Positions 22,801 to 55,511 are shown, numbered from the stretch's first letter. The stretch is DNA of 64,000 nucleotides from Metaphire vulgaris (GCA_018105865.1 CM030868.1:5109031-5173030); one strand, 5' to 3'. Made by a program: numbers and translations. Notes: generated by a model from the letters alone, not told the origin.

Positions 22801-25800
22801 GCATGTAATGTTAGTTATATTTGAATGTGATTCTTGTCACTATTGCACCCTGCAGAAGTGTCGGAAATTACTTTATTCACTGCTACTGAGCAATTTTTAT
22901 GTCAATTGAAATTTTTTTATACTGCTCAAGAATGCCTTGATGTCACTCGTGTGCTTTGGGGACAGGATCCACCAGTGTTTAATCTAGGCCGTTTCCGGGG
23001 GGAATTGCCCTTTTCCCCCTGAAATTTCAAATTCCCCTCCCCCCGAAAATTTTGGATTACTACATGGACTAACAGCGGTCCCTAGCAGAATTCCCCCCGG
23101 CTTTGTCAGTTTCTCCCCGACTTTTTCAGTTTCCCCCCCGGAGTCCAGGAGTCTAGATTAAACACTGGGATCCACTATAATGTATAGGCAGTATACCAAG
23201 ATGACTTGCATATATGTTCAAAGTTGTAAAACGTAAATTACTGTATTACGAAATATTGACACATTCCTTTTTGGCTATTATTTTGTTGTATTCAGCAAAT
23301 TCAAATTCACTATCAATTTTTAGAACAAGATTAAAACCTCACATTTTTTACCTGACCTAGATTGTCACCTTGTTGTCTGTCAGGATACCCTGGATTTGAC
23401 CTGGATCCTGTAGGATTTTGATTTGGTGTGCCATTGGCTGCTGTTTCTGTGCATTATGAAGTGGCGCTATAGAAGTTTAGGATTAGGATTGAAGTGGCCC
23501 ATTTTACTTTGTCAATAAATAAGAAATGTAAAATTATCTTTCAAGAACCAAGATGATGTCGAGAAGCATCTTGATTTGCCGCCATCTTGGGTCACCTCAG
23601 TCACTATCTCTCCAAAAGGTACAGAATAATGTCAAATAGATATTAAAACACGATCTCTAAAACTGCCTCTTGATTTCTATTAAATTCACTGAATTTGGAA
23701 GGTAACTACAGTTATGGGATTTGAATTAAATAATAATTATAAATTAATTAATTAGTAATTATCAAGATATGAATTTAGAAAGCTTTGTCCTTTGGTGTTC
23801 TGTTCTTGATTAATTTTATGCTCAGATCTTCTTCATTCAAGGCACATGTTTTATTACAAATTAATTGGAAATTTGGAACGATTTAAAAATCAAACTTACT
23901 TGTTTGAGACTTGTTTAAATGCTGCCATTTTCAGATTTCCACAGCAGATTTCCTCACGGGAAAAAGACGGAGCTATACAAGAGGGCCAAACTGGAAAAAT
24001 TTGCACCTTATTTGATGAAAGATGCCTTAGTGATGAGGCTCTCTGTCTACGCCGACCTCAAGTGTAATTATTCTCTCTGCTTTTTATTTTGCCTGTCGTA
24101 AAATTCTGTTATGCATATTTTCTATAAGTTAACACCGTTCTTACTTATGGAAATTATGCAGTAGCTACATTCGACATGTTTTGTTTATGTCGTATTAGTA
24201 ACAAAGTTGCTTCAAGTGAAGGAATTTTTCTCCCATCGTGCCGACAAACTAAAAGAACGTCACTTTGATCACGTGACCGGTTGGGTTACTGAGTACTTCG
24301 CCCCTGGTCGACCAAGACATCTCAAAGGTCTGGTTTTACTTTATGTTCAGGGCACGAAGTCAAGACCAATGCATGCTTTACCAATTTCAGTTTTAACTAA
24401 AGGTATATATGGTCTGAATATACCTGAATATCATCTTCATCATTGTCATCACCATCGCCATCGTCATGACTTAGACTTGACTTAGCATGATTTAAAGTGA
24501 CTTAGGAGGCATTACTGCCTGTGTGAAAGCCACTAGGGGCACTAATGGGGCTTGAACCCGCTCCGTCAGCCTGACGCTCCAGCACGTAACCCACTCTGCC
24601 ATCCTCCGCCCCGCCTCCGTCATCATCATCATCATCAGCAGCAGCATCATCATCTCGGCTCTCTACCAGCTAATTGCGGCAATAGCTAGATAGGAAATGT
24701 TTCCAATGTTTTCTTTCTTTGGCTTGTCTTTCAGCTTTTGCGATGTTGATTTGACTGAGTTCGAGGTCTTCCTTTTCTCCTCTTTCCCTGTATCTTTGTG
24801 TGTAGAGCTTTGTATGGCCATCTGTTGTTTTCCATTCTGTGCAGTGCACATGTTCAAACCATGTTAATCTTCTTCTAATCTTTTCTACAATATTATCTTT
24901 TAGCCCAATCCGTTGTTTGATAGCTTTATTTCTTATCTTTATCAAATCTGCTCACCCCTCCAATAATATTTGTCTCAAGCAGCACATTTCTGACATCATT
25001 AGCCTTTTTCATATATCTAAATATGCTCTTTGGTTATATGATTCTTTACAATCTCACTCACATATATTATATCAGATTGTCATAATAATATCAATAGTAA
25101 TGCTACTACTACTACTACTACTACTGCTACTGCTACTGCTACTGCTGCTGCTGCTGCTGCTATATTTGCATCATAATTTGTGTGATTTTTGTTAAAGAGT
25201 ATCAATACAAGAGTTTTAGTGGATCTGGATTGGAAAGTGAGCGCTCGGTCTCATTCTACACGACCGCACGCGTCGATGGACTGGAAAAACGGGTCGAAAC
25301 CCTACGAGACATGGATGAGTTCTATTCCAATCATGACGACTTTCTGCTCTACAGACACGTCGAGTTTGGGCAGCGACAGAAGAAATTTGGTCCATCGGAA
25401 AATACACAAAGACCAATAGAGGTTGCCTACTTTGTTGACTTTGCTGTAGTATCACTTGGTGTATTGTACAATGATGCCCAGTATACTGTACTTCTAATGA
25501 ATTCAGCGGACAAGTTGGATAGCTACAGTGGCATAGCCAGGAATCCCGGAAGGGGGGTTTTGGTTTTGACTTTTGACCGTAACCAACTTTCAAAAAATCT
25601 TGACAGGGAAAAAAAGGTCATCCTGCATATCTGTCCTATGTTTTTCCTTCTATAATTTTTCCTTTCAGCAAAAAAGGTCATCACGCCTATGCCGCTTAAA
25701 AATTTTGGTCAGCAGCCAAAAGGGGGGTTTGACCCTCAAAACCACGTCCGAAAACTAAAAATGCATGGAAACACATTATACAAATTTTTTCGTCGGCGCC

Positions 25801-27558
25801 CAAGGGAGTTTTAACCCCAAAACCCCCTTGGCTCCGCCACTGGATAGCTATTAGCTATAGTTAAAAAATTATGTGAGTGTGCAGGATCTATGTATTGTAT
25901 TCTTTGATTTATATAATACTTCGATAAGCAGTTTAATTTTGGTTGCAGTAACTTATTCTTTAGAAAATTGTTGAGCGCTACTCGCGAAATGAAAAGAAAA
26001 AGGCGGACGATGATGTAGCAGAAGTCATCTATGACGTCTTAGAGGAAAAGATCTCTCTGACGTATCACCGAGGTCGAAACCAAATTGCGGCTTCGACAAG
26101 AGAATTCATTAAGCCAGCTTCAGCTGATGGGAAGGGGTCATTGATTAACTGGACTCCAGAAAGCCACACAACATTTCAAGTTAGTCACTAAAAGAAAGAT
26201 TTCTCTTAATCGTTAATGTGTTTGAATCCAATGAATAATGACAATAAATGTCACCAGGATGAGGGTTAGGGTCATTTTGATCAGGCTAGGGTCATTTTAT
26301 GGTCATTTTAGCATCAATTTCGTTGCCAGTGGGACCGAGTGGGTCGTAAACTGTGTACATATGGCACTGTACCGGACTTTCCGGTACCGGATTTTTCGGT
26401 ACCAAATTTTCCAGGGACCTCTTGTATAGAAAAATTTGCCTAGATTTTATTGTGCTGTTTGATTTGATTGGCTGCTATTTGGCCAGGCTGATCCAAACTC
26501 GAAAGACAAGAAGAAAGTCGAGATATACGAGATGATGGTCCGTCTGCTGAAAGATGAAGTCGCCAGCTGCGATCGAGTGCGGGAATCGGAGCGAGAAATA
26601 CAAGAGATGCTTGACGATCGTACAAAAGAGGAATCTGCCCTCGAAAAGGAGATTTCCATTTATGACACTGAACGCAACGACAAGGCCAAGAAGCACAGAT
26701 TAGAAATTGTAAGCGTCAACACTATTTATATGCATGTTTTTGTGTTGTAAACTTCCGGAGTTTTGTTTAATTCTCGAAAAGATTATATTCACTTTGTTTC
26801 AATGTGTTAGATCATCAGTCACAAATCTGTGATGATTTGCAAAGACGTTAAAAGTTCTAAGACCTAAGATATCTGTATAATGAAACATTGGCATGATGAT
26901 GTGACGTGTGAAGAATCATAAAAATCATATAGCAAAAATTCAGGGAACGTTGTATGGCAAACTTGTATTTTTCCTTAAGACTTAAAATCCTGAAAATTTT
27001 AGAAATTCAAGATGCCAGTGAATAGAAATAGGCGATTGCATAATGCTCTTACCCTAAGTTGTACGTCAGCCAGTGAAATTCTTGATAGCAAAATTCTTAG
27101 CACACACCAACCTGTCAAATACTTCTAGTTTTTTGACTTTCTGTGTTATGTACAAGGAAAGACAAGAAATTGAACAGAAGCTTCAAAAGCAAGAAAAGGA
27201 GTTGGATTATTTAGCTCCTTTTCTAATCCAGCTCGATAACCCAGTGAAAATTACTCGTCATCAAGCCTACAAACTACGTGAAGATTGTCTAAGTTACTTG
27301 AAGCAGCGACTGATTGACAAGGCAAACCTGATTCAAGCAAGATTTGAAGAGGTTTTGGATCTGTTCTTTTGGATATTGGTCTTGTAATAATTAATATTGA
27401 TTTTGAAAAATACAATTCAATAGATGTTTACACTTTTTTGCAACTGTGATATAAACTTAGTATGCGTGCCAACTAGAGTTTTTGTAAGGATTCATACAAA
27501 ATGTCGATGGTGGTTTTAACACAGGCTAACGTTGCCTCTTAAATCACTTGAAATCCCG

Positions 27559-27617
<59 letters not shown>

Positions 27618-28540
27618 GTGTTCAGATGGCTAAAGTTTGGCATTGATTTGATGGTGGGTTTGCGAGATTTGACCTTTAACCCTGGTTAAGGATGATCTTC
27701 CACACTGGCAGTGGTGGACCGGGTCTGAAAATATTGGTGGTCAGGAAACAAAAGGTGCCAGCCCTGGACCACCAAGTCTAGTATCTACTCTACTAAACAT
27801 TTAATAGGAGAATAGCATAATTCCGTCTCATAGGCATCTCTTTTCTAACTTTGTTCATTTAGGCCTCCAACTTTTGCCATCAGGAAGGGTGTTAGACTGG
27901 CCAATCCACCACTGCATACTGGTTTACTGCTTTTCAAAAATTAAGCCGTACTTCAGTTTTAGTTGTTTACCGTATTTTACAGCTGTTTGTTAAAGATCAA
28001 TGTTAACTTTTATAGACTTAATCTTGGATATTTGATGTTCATGTACTGACTGGTATTTCTTGTTCTCAGGGCTCATCCATATAGTACGTATGCAAAAAGG
28101 CATATTTCCAACCCTCTCCCCTGTTTGCACACCGTACAGACATCCAACTCCCTCAGCCTCTTTGCGTATGTACTATATGGACGGACCCTTAGGTTTTACC
28201 ATATTTATTTCATCGAGTGTGCGGTGCTCTGTCTATTGCAGGAAACAAAGGACCTACAGCGCCTGCAAGCGTGGTACCAGCAGCACCAAGTCTCAATTCA
28301 AAAAGCGGACGAGCAGGATTACATCCAGAAGTGCAATTCTGCCATGTTCAGAATCCAAATCCTTGAGTTACGTCTTAACAGGTGGCATGCAGTTTCTCAT
28401 TTGCAGTTTGTGTGGCCAGGGCCGTCGAGAGGGTGGACGGCGGGGGGGAAGGAACAAATGCCCAGAAGGGGCCCGGCGATCTGTAGGGGGCCCGGGTGGG
28501 TTCATAAAATGTTCAAGACATATATATATATATATAAGAA

Positions 28541-28583
<43 letters not shown>

Positions 28584-29591
28584 TCAGATTCGTCACGATG
28601 AAAGCCCAACAAGCAAAAAATGGTCATCACACAACTTTCTAGGGGCCTCTGGCTGCTCTGCCCGGGGGCCCAGAATTTCTCACGATGGCCCTGTGTGTGG
28701 CTAGCATAGTCTGCATTCCTGAAATATCTCCATAAGTGTGGACTTGGATGAAAGAGTGGGGGCCCAACTCATACATCTCTTCCTCCCCTTTCCAGTGATG
28801 TCTCTCAAAAAGTGGGGTGGTGGAGTGCTCGAACCTAGCGGCCTAATAGAAGTTTACATCTATGCCTATCCCTGAAGTAACAGGGAAACAAATTCCATCA
28901 TTTGATGAATTAATGAATGTGTTGAATTAATTTTGAATTAAATTGGTAAACAAAGAAATTGTGAAAAACTGGCAGTCCGGTAAAAATTTTGGTGCTTGGC
29001 AGCCCTACTGGAGCATCAAAAATGTGTATTGCTGTTTAAAGTTGGAATTGACATTTGACCTTGGTTATGAAGTTCCTTCTTTCTCTTAACTCAACTCATT
29101 TATTAAAGGTCCATCCACATAGTACTTATGCACTGAGGGGGAGGGGTTGGATTTTGGAAATTTTTTATATGCACGCTGTGTGCAACGGGTGGGGGGAGGT
29201 TGAAAATGTTTTTTGTGTATGTACTACCTGTATATGGATACAATTTCAAAAGCAGTTCTGTTGCATTTATTGGTGGTTCTCACACAGGGTAGGCCTCCTG
29301 AACCACTTTAAACCTGGTTATATTACAGTATATTATATTATTTATATTATATTATTATATTAATTTTATTATATTATATTTATTATATTATATTAATTAT
29401 ATTATATAACAGTTGTGTGCATCTAAGTTGTGGAATTTTTAATTGCCATTAGAAGATCTCCTGCTTTATTAGACGATGATTTAGTCTTGTGGGTTTAACT
29501 TTTCTCTAGACATAAAGAGATGGCGCCACTGAAATATATGGAGATGGAGAACAGGATTCGTAATGACCCTCGTCTCGCGGAGTACTTTTGA
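16827..29591 (+). CDS. DRC7: Dynein regulatory complex subunit 7 (CCDC135)
   Basis: Subunit of the nexin-dynein regulatory complex in motile cilia. Exons: 16827-17089, 17838-18009, 18389-18514, 19781-19975, 20817-20975, 21687-21905, 22520-22639, 23546-23618, 23935-24063, 24199-24327, 25198-25421, 25964-26179, 26487-26708, 27157-27351, 28242-28381 and 29510-29591. All are in phase, giving 887 aa; family members are about 870 aa. A low-complexity acidic N-terminus is followed by FPESYQQNT and a transglutaminase-like region with ANCFEYSTVL (Cys near 205) and LRVHSWVLVL (His near 321). A charged helix (about 270-305) and IESLWNHRNYWTNMQDC come next. The C-terminal half is coiled-coil rich and contains YKRAKLEKFAPYL, ARVDGLEKR and INKANLIQARFE-type motifs. 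The Cys/His pair recalls a protease fold, but no activity is claimed. The exon 2 acceptor at 17837 and the exon 7 donor at 22639 are the least certain. No break is seen. Confidence 0.93.
17246..17422. mobile_element. hAT-type MITE, GGCGGCTCC family
   Basis: Starts CAGTGGCAGCTCCAGGATTT and ends GGTACCACCACTG. The flanking 8-bp repeat ATTGTTAC is exact (17238-17245, 17423-17430). In DRC7 intron 1. Sister copies are at 34345, 35813, 54010, 55341 and 63216. Confidence 0.85.
18230..18365 (+). repeat. SINE copy, GCGCTATAGAAG family, long
   Basis: The head (GGATCTTCTGGCTTGACCTG) leads into ATTTGGTGCGCCATCGGCTG, GCATTATGATAGTGGCGCC and ATAGAAG, with a (TTGA)n tail. It lies just before DRC7 exon 3. 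Confidence 0.75.
18535..18717. mobile_element. hAT-type MITE next to the DRC7 exon 3 donor
   Basis: CAGTATTTATTCTAGCC ... CTAGAATAAACACTG, flanked by TAGGATGAT on both sides (18526-18534 and 18718-18726). It lies only 20 bp inside the intron after exon 3 (ends 18514). Confidence 0.78.
18745..18970 (-). pseudogene. CR1-like LINE 3' end
   Basis: The minus strand reads SARVVDSWNELDEEIG then MAASLNDFKINLSARGYKIW and LTQGRPY-stop, the usual C-terminus of CR1/Jockey-group ORF2. It is followed by GAACAACTTTGAACC and an AT-rich tail. The same 3' end is seen at 29265, 34930, 60070 and 61878. Confidence 0.75.
19479..19752. repeat. TGAA / GACT minisatellite
   Basis: About 270 bp of TGAATGAATGAA with GACTGACT interruptions. 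It ends about 28 bp before DRC7 exon 4 (19781), so it replaces most of the usual pyrimidine tract region. The open minus-strand frame across it (Ser/His/Phe-rich) is a repeat translation. Confidence 0.95.
20990..21190. repeat. CT / GTCT microsatellite at the DRC7 exon 5 donor
   Basis: Pyrimidine array that starts about 15 bp after the exon 5 donor (20975/20976). It makes the exon appear to continue as a Leu/Ser-rich frame, which I reject. Confidence 0.92.
22220..22325 (+). pseudogene. LINE 3' end remnant
   Basis: The plus strand keeps ATTGAACTGATAAGGAAAAC and AAAGTGGTAATCCATGGTCG, matching the C-terminus seen better at 46948-47246. It ends in GAAGAAG. In DRC7 intron 6. Confidence 0.55.
22973..23167. 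mobile_element. hAT-type MITE, CAGTGTTTAATCT family
   Basis: CAGTGTTTAATCTAGGCC ... GTCTAGATTAAACACTG, with exact 8-bp flanks GGATCCAC (22965-22972, 23168-23175). In DRC7 intron 7. Confidence 0.88.
23375..23495 (+). repeat. SINE copy, GCGCTATAGAAG family, full head
   Basis: Head GGATACCCTGGATTTGACCT, then GGTGTGCCATTGGCTG, GCATTATGAAGTGGCGCTAT and a GGATTAGGATTG tail. It is among the most complete copies. The inverted copy at 53225-53400 has the same head. Confidence 0.75.
24489..24620 (-). repeat. tRNA-headed SINE with LINE-like tail
   Basis: Read on the minus strand, a tRNA-like part (a box B-like run next to GGGTTCAAGCCCC) leads to CACACAGGCAGTAATGCCTC and CTAAGTCACTTTAAATCA. The last part is the 3' end of the CR1-like LINE in this window. 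A second copy is at 47938-48075. Confidence 0.65.
24660..24950 (-). pseudogene. LINE C-terminal fragment
   Basis: The minus strand reads KIRNKAIKQRIGLKDNIVEK and RRRLTWFEHVH, the common C-terminal segment of non-LTR retrotransposon ORF2. It is short and 5' truncated. In DRC7 intron 10. Confidence 0.7.
25101..25162. repeat. CTA / CTG trinucleotide array
   Basis: About 20 units of CTA changing to CTG, 35 bp before DRC7 exon 11. The leucine run in the open frame here is intronic. Confidence 0.95.
25526..25842. mobile_element. hAT-type MITE, GGCGTAGCC family
   Basis: CAGTGGCATAGCCAGGAA ... CCTTGGCTCCGCCACTG, with exact 8-bp flanks GATAGCTA. It carries CTTGACAGGGAAAAAAGG and AAAAAGGTCATCACGCC inside. 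In DRC7 intron 11. Confidence 0.88.
27561..27617. repeat. ATT microsatellite
   Basis: About 19 ATT units in DRC7 intron 14. No LINE tail is recognised next to it. Confidence 0.95.
28070..28192. mobile_element. Foldback MITE, CTCATCCATATAGTA family
   Basis: GGGCTCATCCATATAGTACG ... GTACTATATGGACGGACCC, ending about 50 bp before DRC7 exon 15. Confidence 0.8.
28517..28580. repeat. TA microsatellite
   Basis: TA array inside a GC-rich repeat piece (GGGCCCGG, GCCCGGGGGCC), just after DRC7 exon 15. Confidence 0.95.
29105..29240. mobile_element. Foldback MITE, inverted copy
   Basis: GGTCCATCCACATAGTACTT ... GTATGTACTACCTGTATATGG, with the inner block reversed relative to the 13084 copy (GGGGTTGGATTTTGG). 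It is the same family in the other orientation. Confidence 0.65.
29265..29410 (+). repeat. CR1-like LINE 3' end with ATT-type tail
   Basis: GGTTCTCACACAGGGTAGGC then CCTCCTGAACCACTTTAAAC and a 90-bp TATTATATT tail. It lies in the last intron of DRC7. Confidence 0.65.
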
Positions 29592-29749
29592 CGGATACGC
29601 TAATAATGACAAGTTGGCGCAGAACTCTAACAGAAAAAAAGGCAATTACGAAGAATAATGAACATGTCGATTAATTTATCCAATGAACAAATGAATTTAA
29701 AGCCTATAGCTTAGCGAAGCTGCTTCCATTTGTTTATGCCTATAATTAT

Positions 29750-29845
29750 GACATTAATTGTGTACACTGTGTACATTAATTGTGCAGACCTACACTGTGT
29801 ACATTAATTGTGTATGCTGTGTACATTAATTGTGTACACTAGAAT
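29750..29845. repeat. Short tandem repeat in the DRC7 3' region
   Basis: The unit ACACTGTGTACATTAATTGT occurs three to four times with small changes, starting about 160 bp after the DRC7 stop. Confidence 0.75.
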
Positions 29846-30659
29846 GTATATTACTTAGTTCTCTATCCTCTCATGTGCTTAATGTATCGGAAATTGATTG
29901 ACCCGAGACAACTAAATTGAGAATATCTTTAAAAAGTTGCATCAATAGTTTTTTAATATTATTTTGGAAATGTTGAAATCATGTTTGTAAATAATAAGAC
30001 TAGAGATTCTATTTCAGTTTAATTTTCTTAATGGAGTTTCCATGAAAACTGTACACATAACCTGTCGCCTATCACTCGGTGAAATATAACTGATTGTCAT
30101 TATGTCAAAGCCTGCATACCAGTGTTTTATCCAGACTCCAGGCCTTTTGGGGGATTGAGGCTTTCGGGGGTGGGAATCGACTTGGTTGGAGAGGAAAAGA
30201 CACAGTTCAATGCAAAATTTTTGTAAGTGCTGGGATTTTTTTTTGGGGGGGGAGGAATTTTGATGAGTGGGGATGCATTACTATTAATAATATTATTAAT
30301 TGGGAATCAGCCAATAAAAATATCAACGCGAATTGCGCTATAAAACATCCAGCAGACAAATCTTGAGTAGAAACTGTGTACAACAACAAAGTTAGCATCA
30401 TTTAGTCGTAAAAATCTGCCTAACAGTCAGTGCCTCAATGGTTCCTCATTGCAAGAATTTAAGTAGGGTCTACTTCGCTAAACAGGCCCACTACTGACAA
30501 ATGATTATATCTGAACACATAGCAATCAGCACGATATTGTTAGCACGATAGCACGACACAATTGACCAGAGCCCACCATTTTGAAGCAGCAAAAATTTGA
30601 GTACCAAGGGAACTCGTAGTGTTCCCCCACACTTTCTAGCTGGTGCAAGAAGTCGGTGC

Positions 30660-30825
30660 CAGTGTTTAATCTAGACTGGACTCCGGGGGAAAACTGACAA
30701 AGCCAGGGGAAATCAGCTAGGGGCTGCTGTTAGTTGATGCAGTATGCCAAAATTTCCGGGGGCGATTTGAAATTTCGGGGGGGAGAGAGCAATTTTCCCC
30801 CGGAAACGGCCTAGATTAAACCCTG
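30660..30825. mobile_element. hAT-type MITE, CAGTGTTTAATCT family
   Basis: CAGTGTTTAATCTAGACTGG ... CTAGATTAAACCCTG. The flanks GTCGGTGC / GTCGATAC match at 6 of 8 bases, so it is older. Confidence 0.65.
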
Positions 30826-31046
30826 GTCGATACCAACCCCCCCCAACCTCCCCGTGGCCCATTTGGGATGAAAATTGCACCTTTGTAAAGCATCACCTCT
30901 TGGATATAAAATCGCTGCCACAGGCCTACTACTGAGAGAAAACCAACTTCATTAACAAAAATACACTTAAACAATACCACAATGCAGCAAGCATACTACA
31001 TGTATGACCAAAATACATGTAATAAATTCATACATAAGCATGTATT

Positions 31047-31455
31047 CAGTGGCGGTTCCAGGAATTCTTGGTGGGTGGGGGATTAAATAATTTATAGGAC
31101 GTTGGTGGGGGGATGCAAAGTTTAAAAAAAAGAAATGAGAGGAAAAAAGGTAATTCTTCTTGGTGTTTTGCCCACTAAATGTTAATAAACCTTGCCGGAA
31201 AAGGCTGACAAGCAAACAAAAATCACGTCATCCGCAGTATTTTTCAGTAGATTTTTTTCAAAATTTACTGCAAAAATGGGTTGACAAGCAAAAAAAGAGG
31301 TCATTGTGCATCAACGATATTAAGTTCACGGAATGTAAAATTTAAAAATCTAAAAAAGCTAACGCAAAATATGTTGACAAGTAAAATATGTTGACAAGCA
31401 AAAACACTCTGTGGGGGCTGCATCCCCAGTCATCGACATGGTGGAACCGCCCCTG
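31047..31455. mobile_element. hAT-type MITE, GGCGGTTCC variant
   Basis: CAGTGGCGGTTCCAGG ... GGTGGAACCGCCCCTG, with exact 8-bp flanks CATGTATT. The inside has several TTGACAAGCAAAA, as in the GGCGTAGCC family. Confidence 0.87.
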
Positions 31456-31951
31456 CATGTATTACAGAAAAGTCAAGCTTCAAGCAAAGCAGTTTCATCA
31501 TCTCTAAATTACCTAAAAGATTAAAGATAGCACAAAAATGATAATATATTTTACATACATTGTAGTTAACATGTTATAATATTAAGTCTCATTATTATGT
31601 ATTATTATGTATTATGTTTTGACCTTGCTTTTTGCCAAGGTTAATTTAATAAAGTGATCTTGTATTGTATTGTATTGTATTGTACTCTGCAATCAAAGTA
31701 ACACGTTATCCTGTCCGTTACTCAAATGTAACTATTACAGTAATGCATTACGTTTGTAATATGCTGTTACCCAGCACTGTTACTTGCAAAAGACAAAATG
31801 CCACAATTTCAGTTGGTTTTGTTCTTGCCATTGAATACATATAATTCCTTCCATGACTGACTGACTGCCACTCTTGTTCAAACCAGGCAAATCTCAGCAA
31901 AGCTGACTCAGCAGTTTTCCCGGAAAACCTCCTCCGCTCAGAAGACGCAGA

Positions 31952-53033
<21,082 letters not shown>

Positions 53034-53224
53034 CTCGATGTATACACAGAAGATGTTCAGTGCACTGTGAAAGATATTAATATCAGATAAATATTAATGG
53101 ATACAATCTACTGCTTCATTGATTGCTGCCCGAGGAAAACAGGAGCTTTAGCACCTAAAAATGTCTATCATGCCCCAAAAATTCAGGTGAGGACCTTTCC
53201 TCTTTAAACTCAGCAGCATCGTAA

Positions 53225-53400
53225 AACGAAGTCTAATCTAATCTAATCTAATCTAACCTTAAACTTCTATAGTGCCACTTCATAATGCACAGGAGCATCA
53301 ACCGATGGCACACCAAATCCAAATAATTAAAGATCCAGGTAAAATCCAGGGTATCCAGCCAGTGTCAGCACTAGATGGGTTAAACAGGTTTTAACCCCAT
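53225..53400 (-). repeat. SINE copy, GCGCTATAGAAG family, inverted
   Basis: An (AATCT)n tail is followed by TTAAACTTCTATAGTGCCAC, GATGGCACACCAAATCC and the head AAATCCAGGGTATCC. It is full length and the mirror of 23375-23495. Confidence 0.75.
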
Positions 53401-54009
53401 TTAAAAAGTTGTAGACTCAAGGATAAGAAGACAAAGAATGCAAAAATACATGTATGAAACCATGATGTGAATGAAAGGCCCGATGAAACACAGAGGTGAT
53501 CAAACAGTCCAGACACTACTGAACCACTATAACCCAAAATATTTAATAATTAATTAATAATAATTAATTAATGATTAATAATTATAATTAAATCGTTATT
53601 TATTCTCATATTGCCTGCTGCTTTTTGAGTGCTGTAACAGTGCTCTGTTAATCATCATCCACCTGCTCGATTAATTGTTTCATGAGATTTTCCAATCAAC
53701 CAAAAATTCTCAAATCAAGACATCTCTTCCAGATTTATTTACGTACTTCCTCTGTCTATGTTGCTGCTTCTCACTGACTTTTTCAGATGGATTTATAGTA
53801 TTATCACCTGATACCATTAGAGTAAAGACTGGGGCTATAAAAGTGCATACTGTACATATAATGAACTAAAGCAGAAGCCTTACACTTCAGATCAGTTAAA
53901 AAGGAAGTTTTCTGAATGTCTTTTGTGTGGATCAATCTACAGAAGCGCGTGAGGTCGGTGTAGTTATTATCATTCATCCACTTCAGTGACACCGGCGTAG
54001 GCATCAAAG

Positions 54010-54194
54010 CAGTGGCGGCTCCACCGGGGGGCCAGGGGGGCCGTGCCCCCCTATTGAGAGCCTGGCCCCCCCAGTGCCCCCCCAGTTGGGACCCTATACT
54101 TAATGCTACATACATTAAACAACAAATGGTTGGCCCCCATGATTGTAGTTGCCCCCAACGGCCCCCCACTTGCCAAATCCTAGAGCCGCCACTG
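54010..54194. mobile_element. hAT-type MITE, GGCGGCTCC family
   Basis: CAGTGGCGGCTCCACCGG ... CTAGAGCCGCCACTG, with exact 8-bp flanks CATCAAAG. Confidence 0.88.
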
Positions 54195-55340
54195 CATCAA
54201 AGGCAGTTTCCGATAAACTGAAGTCGGCAATTTTGAAACTAGGTTGAATCAACGACGTGCAAGTTGCAACGTGTAATAAAAGTGCAACAGCATACATATG
54301 CATGAAATGTTCAATAAATTAATAATAATGTGTTTGGAATAAACTATAAGTCCATGAATTCAAGTCTTAACAGTATACGATGACTAATCTCCAATACAAC
54401 ACAATAAAAACATATACGATAAATTTGCTGGTCTATCTTAGTACAATAAAATAGCCACGCAATACAACTTACCTGTTGACAGTGGTAAGTTAATCCTCCG
54501 ATAGCAGGCCTAGTCTCAAGAAACGTTCATAATTTCAAATATTTCATTTTAAGACTACACTATATTGTTCTATAATCGAAGAGCAAAACTTATTTCAAAA
54601 ATCCAGGTAACGGACCGTTCAATGGAAATTTCTGACGAATAAGAAAACTTCCCTACAGCGGCTGCCGTGAGCAAAAAACAACCACGTCTGGAAAAGTTCA
54701 TCTCATCGCGATCAGGAAGTAGGCCGCATAATGGCCAGGTAGGCCTAACATAGGCTAGCCAGGGCCAATCGATTGAAGGCCTATCGTAGTATATAACGTT
54801 AAAAGTAAGTCCTATCGCTGCCTGATCGACCTGAGAGGCCAATGCATGGATCTGTAACAGCTCGGATTCTCAATCTAACGATGAAGTAACACTTGTAATA
54901 CGAAAACAAAGTACCCTAGTAGGAAGCAGTGGTCTAGCTGCTAGAGCACCTGCGCGCCATCTACAATGCAATCAATATTTGATCAACAGTGTAGGCTACG
55001 TGTTGAGTGCCGTAATGTTGTGGAATAGGCTGGCCGCCTACCTAAACATGCTGCGAAAAATAGCAGCGGTCGTCACAGAGCCATATATCCAGCTGTCGCA
55101 AGAGGGCGCAAGCTGGTTAAGCGTATTTTTTATTATTAAAGTCTCAGGCCTACGGCCTATTTGCATAAGAAACTTGCCTTAGAATGGCTTTCACAGGCCA
55201 ACCCAGGGTTTGAGGTTAGTCAACCATCCCGTGGTTATTATGCTCCGTTTCCCGTGTCGATGGGTTGAAAGTTTCAATCGGATGAAACGCGTCAATATTG
55301 ACGGCTATTGAACTTTGTAAAAAAAAGCGAGTCATGCCTT

Positions 55341-55511
55341 CAGTGGCGGCTCCAGGATTTGGCAAGTGGGGGGCTTGGGGTGGCAACTTCTAATCATGAG
55401 GGGGCAACCATTTGTTATGTATGTAGCATTAAGTATAGGGTCCCAACAGGGGGACACTGGGGGCAGGCACTCAATAAAGGGGCACGGGCCCCCTCTGTGG
55501 AGCCGCCACTG
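55341..55511. mobile_element. hAT-type MITE, GGCGGCTCC family
   Basis: CAGTGGCGGCTCCAGGATTT ... GTGGAGCCGCCACTG, with flanks CATGCCTT / CGTGCCTT (7 of 8). Confidence 0.83.

Larger units (their letters stand above)
29592..31951. other. Spacer between DRC7 and the Tec-type kinase
   Basis: The two genes converge here. It holds a tandem repeat after the DRC7 stop (29750-29845), MITE pieces at 30120-30270 and 30660-30825, an intact MITE at 31047-31455, a LINE-type tail near 31590-31685 with TGTAT repeats, and a hAT-type end (GTTACCCAGCACTG) near 31775. No gene is seen. Confidence 0.7.
53034..54473 (-). other. Probable 5' UTR exon boundaries of the Tec-type kinase
   Basis: An acceptor (CTTTCACAG) ends just above 53064, so the first coding exon probably has 31 bp of leader (53064-53034). 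A strong donor (AACAG|GTAAGTTG) on the minus strand at 54473 would close an upstream non-coding exon. The intron between holds an inverted SINE and a MITE. This is inference from splice signals only. Confidence 0.45.

Noticed and set aside
25422..25655. DRC7 exon 11 continuing beyond 25421
   Set aside because: The frame runs into a MITE; the donor at 25421 joins exon 12 in phase with family likeness.
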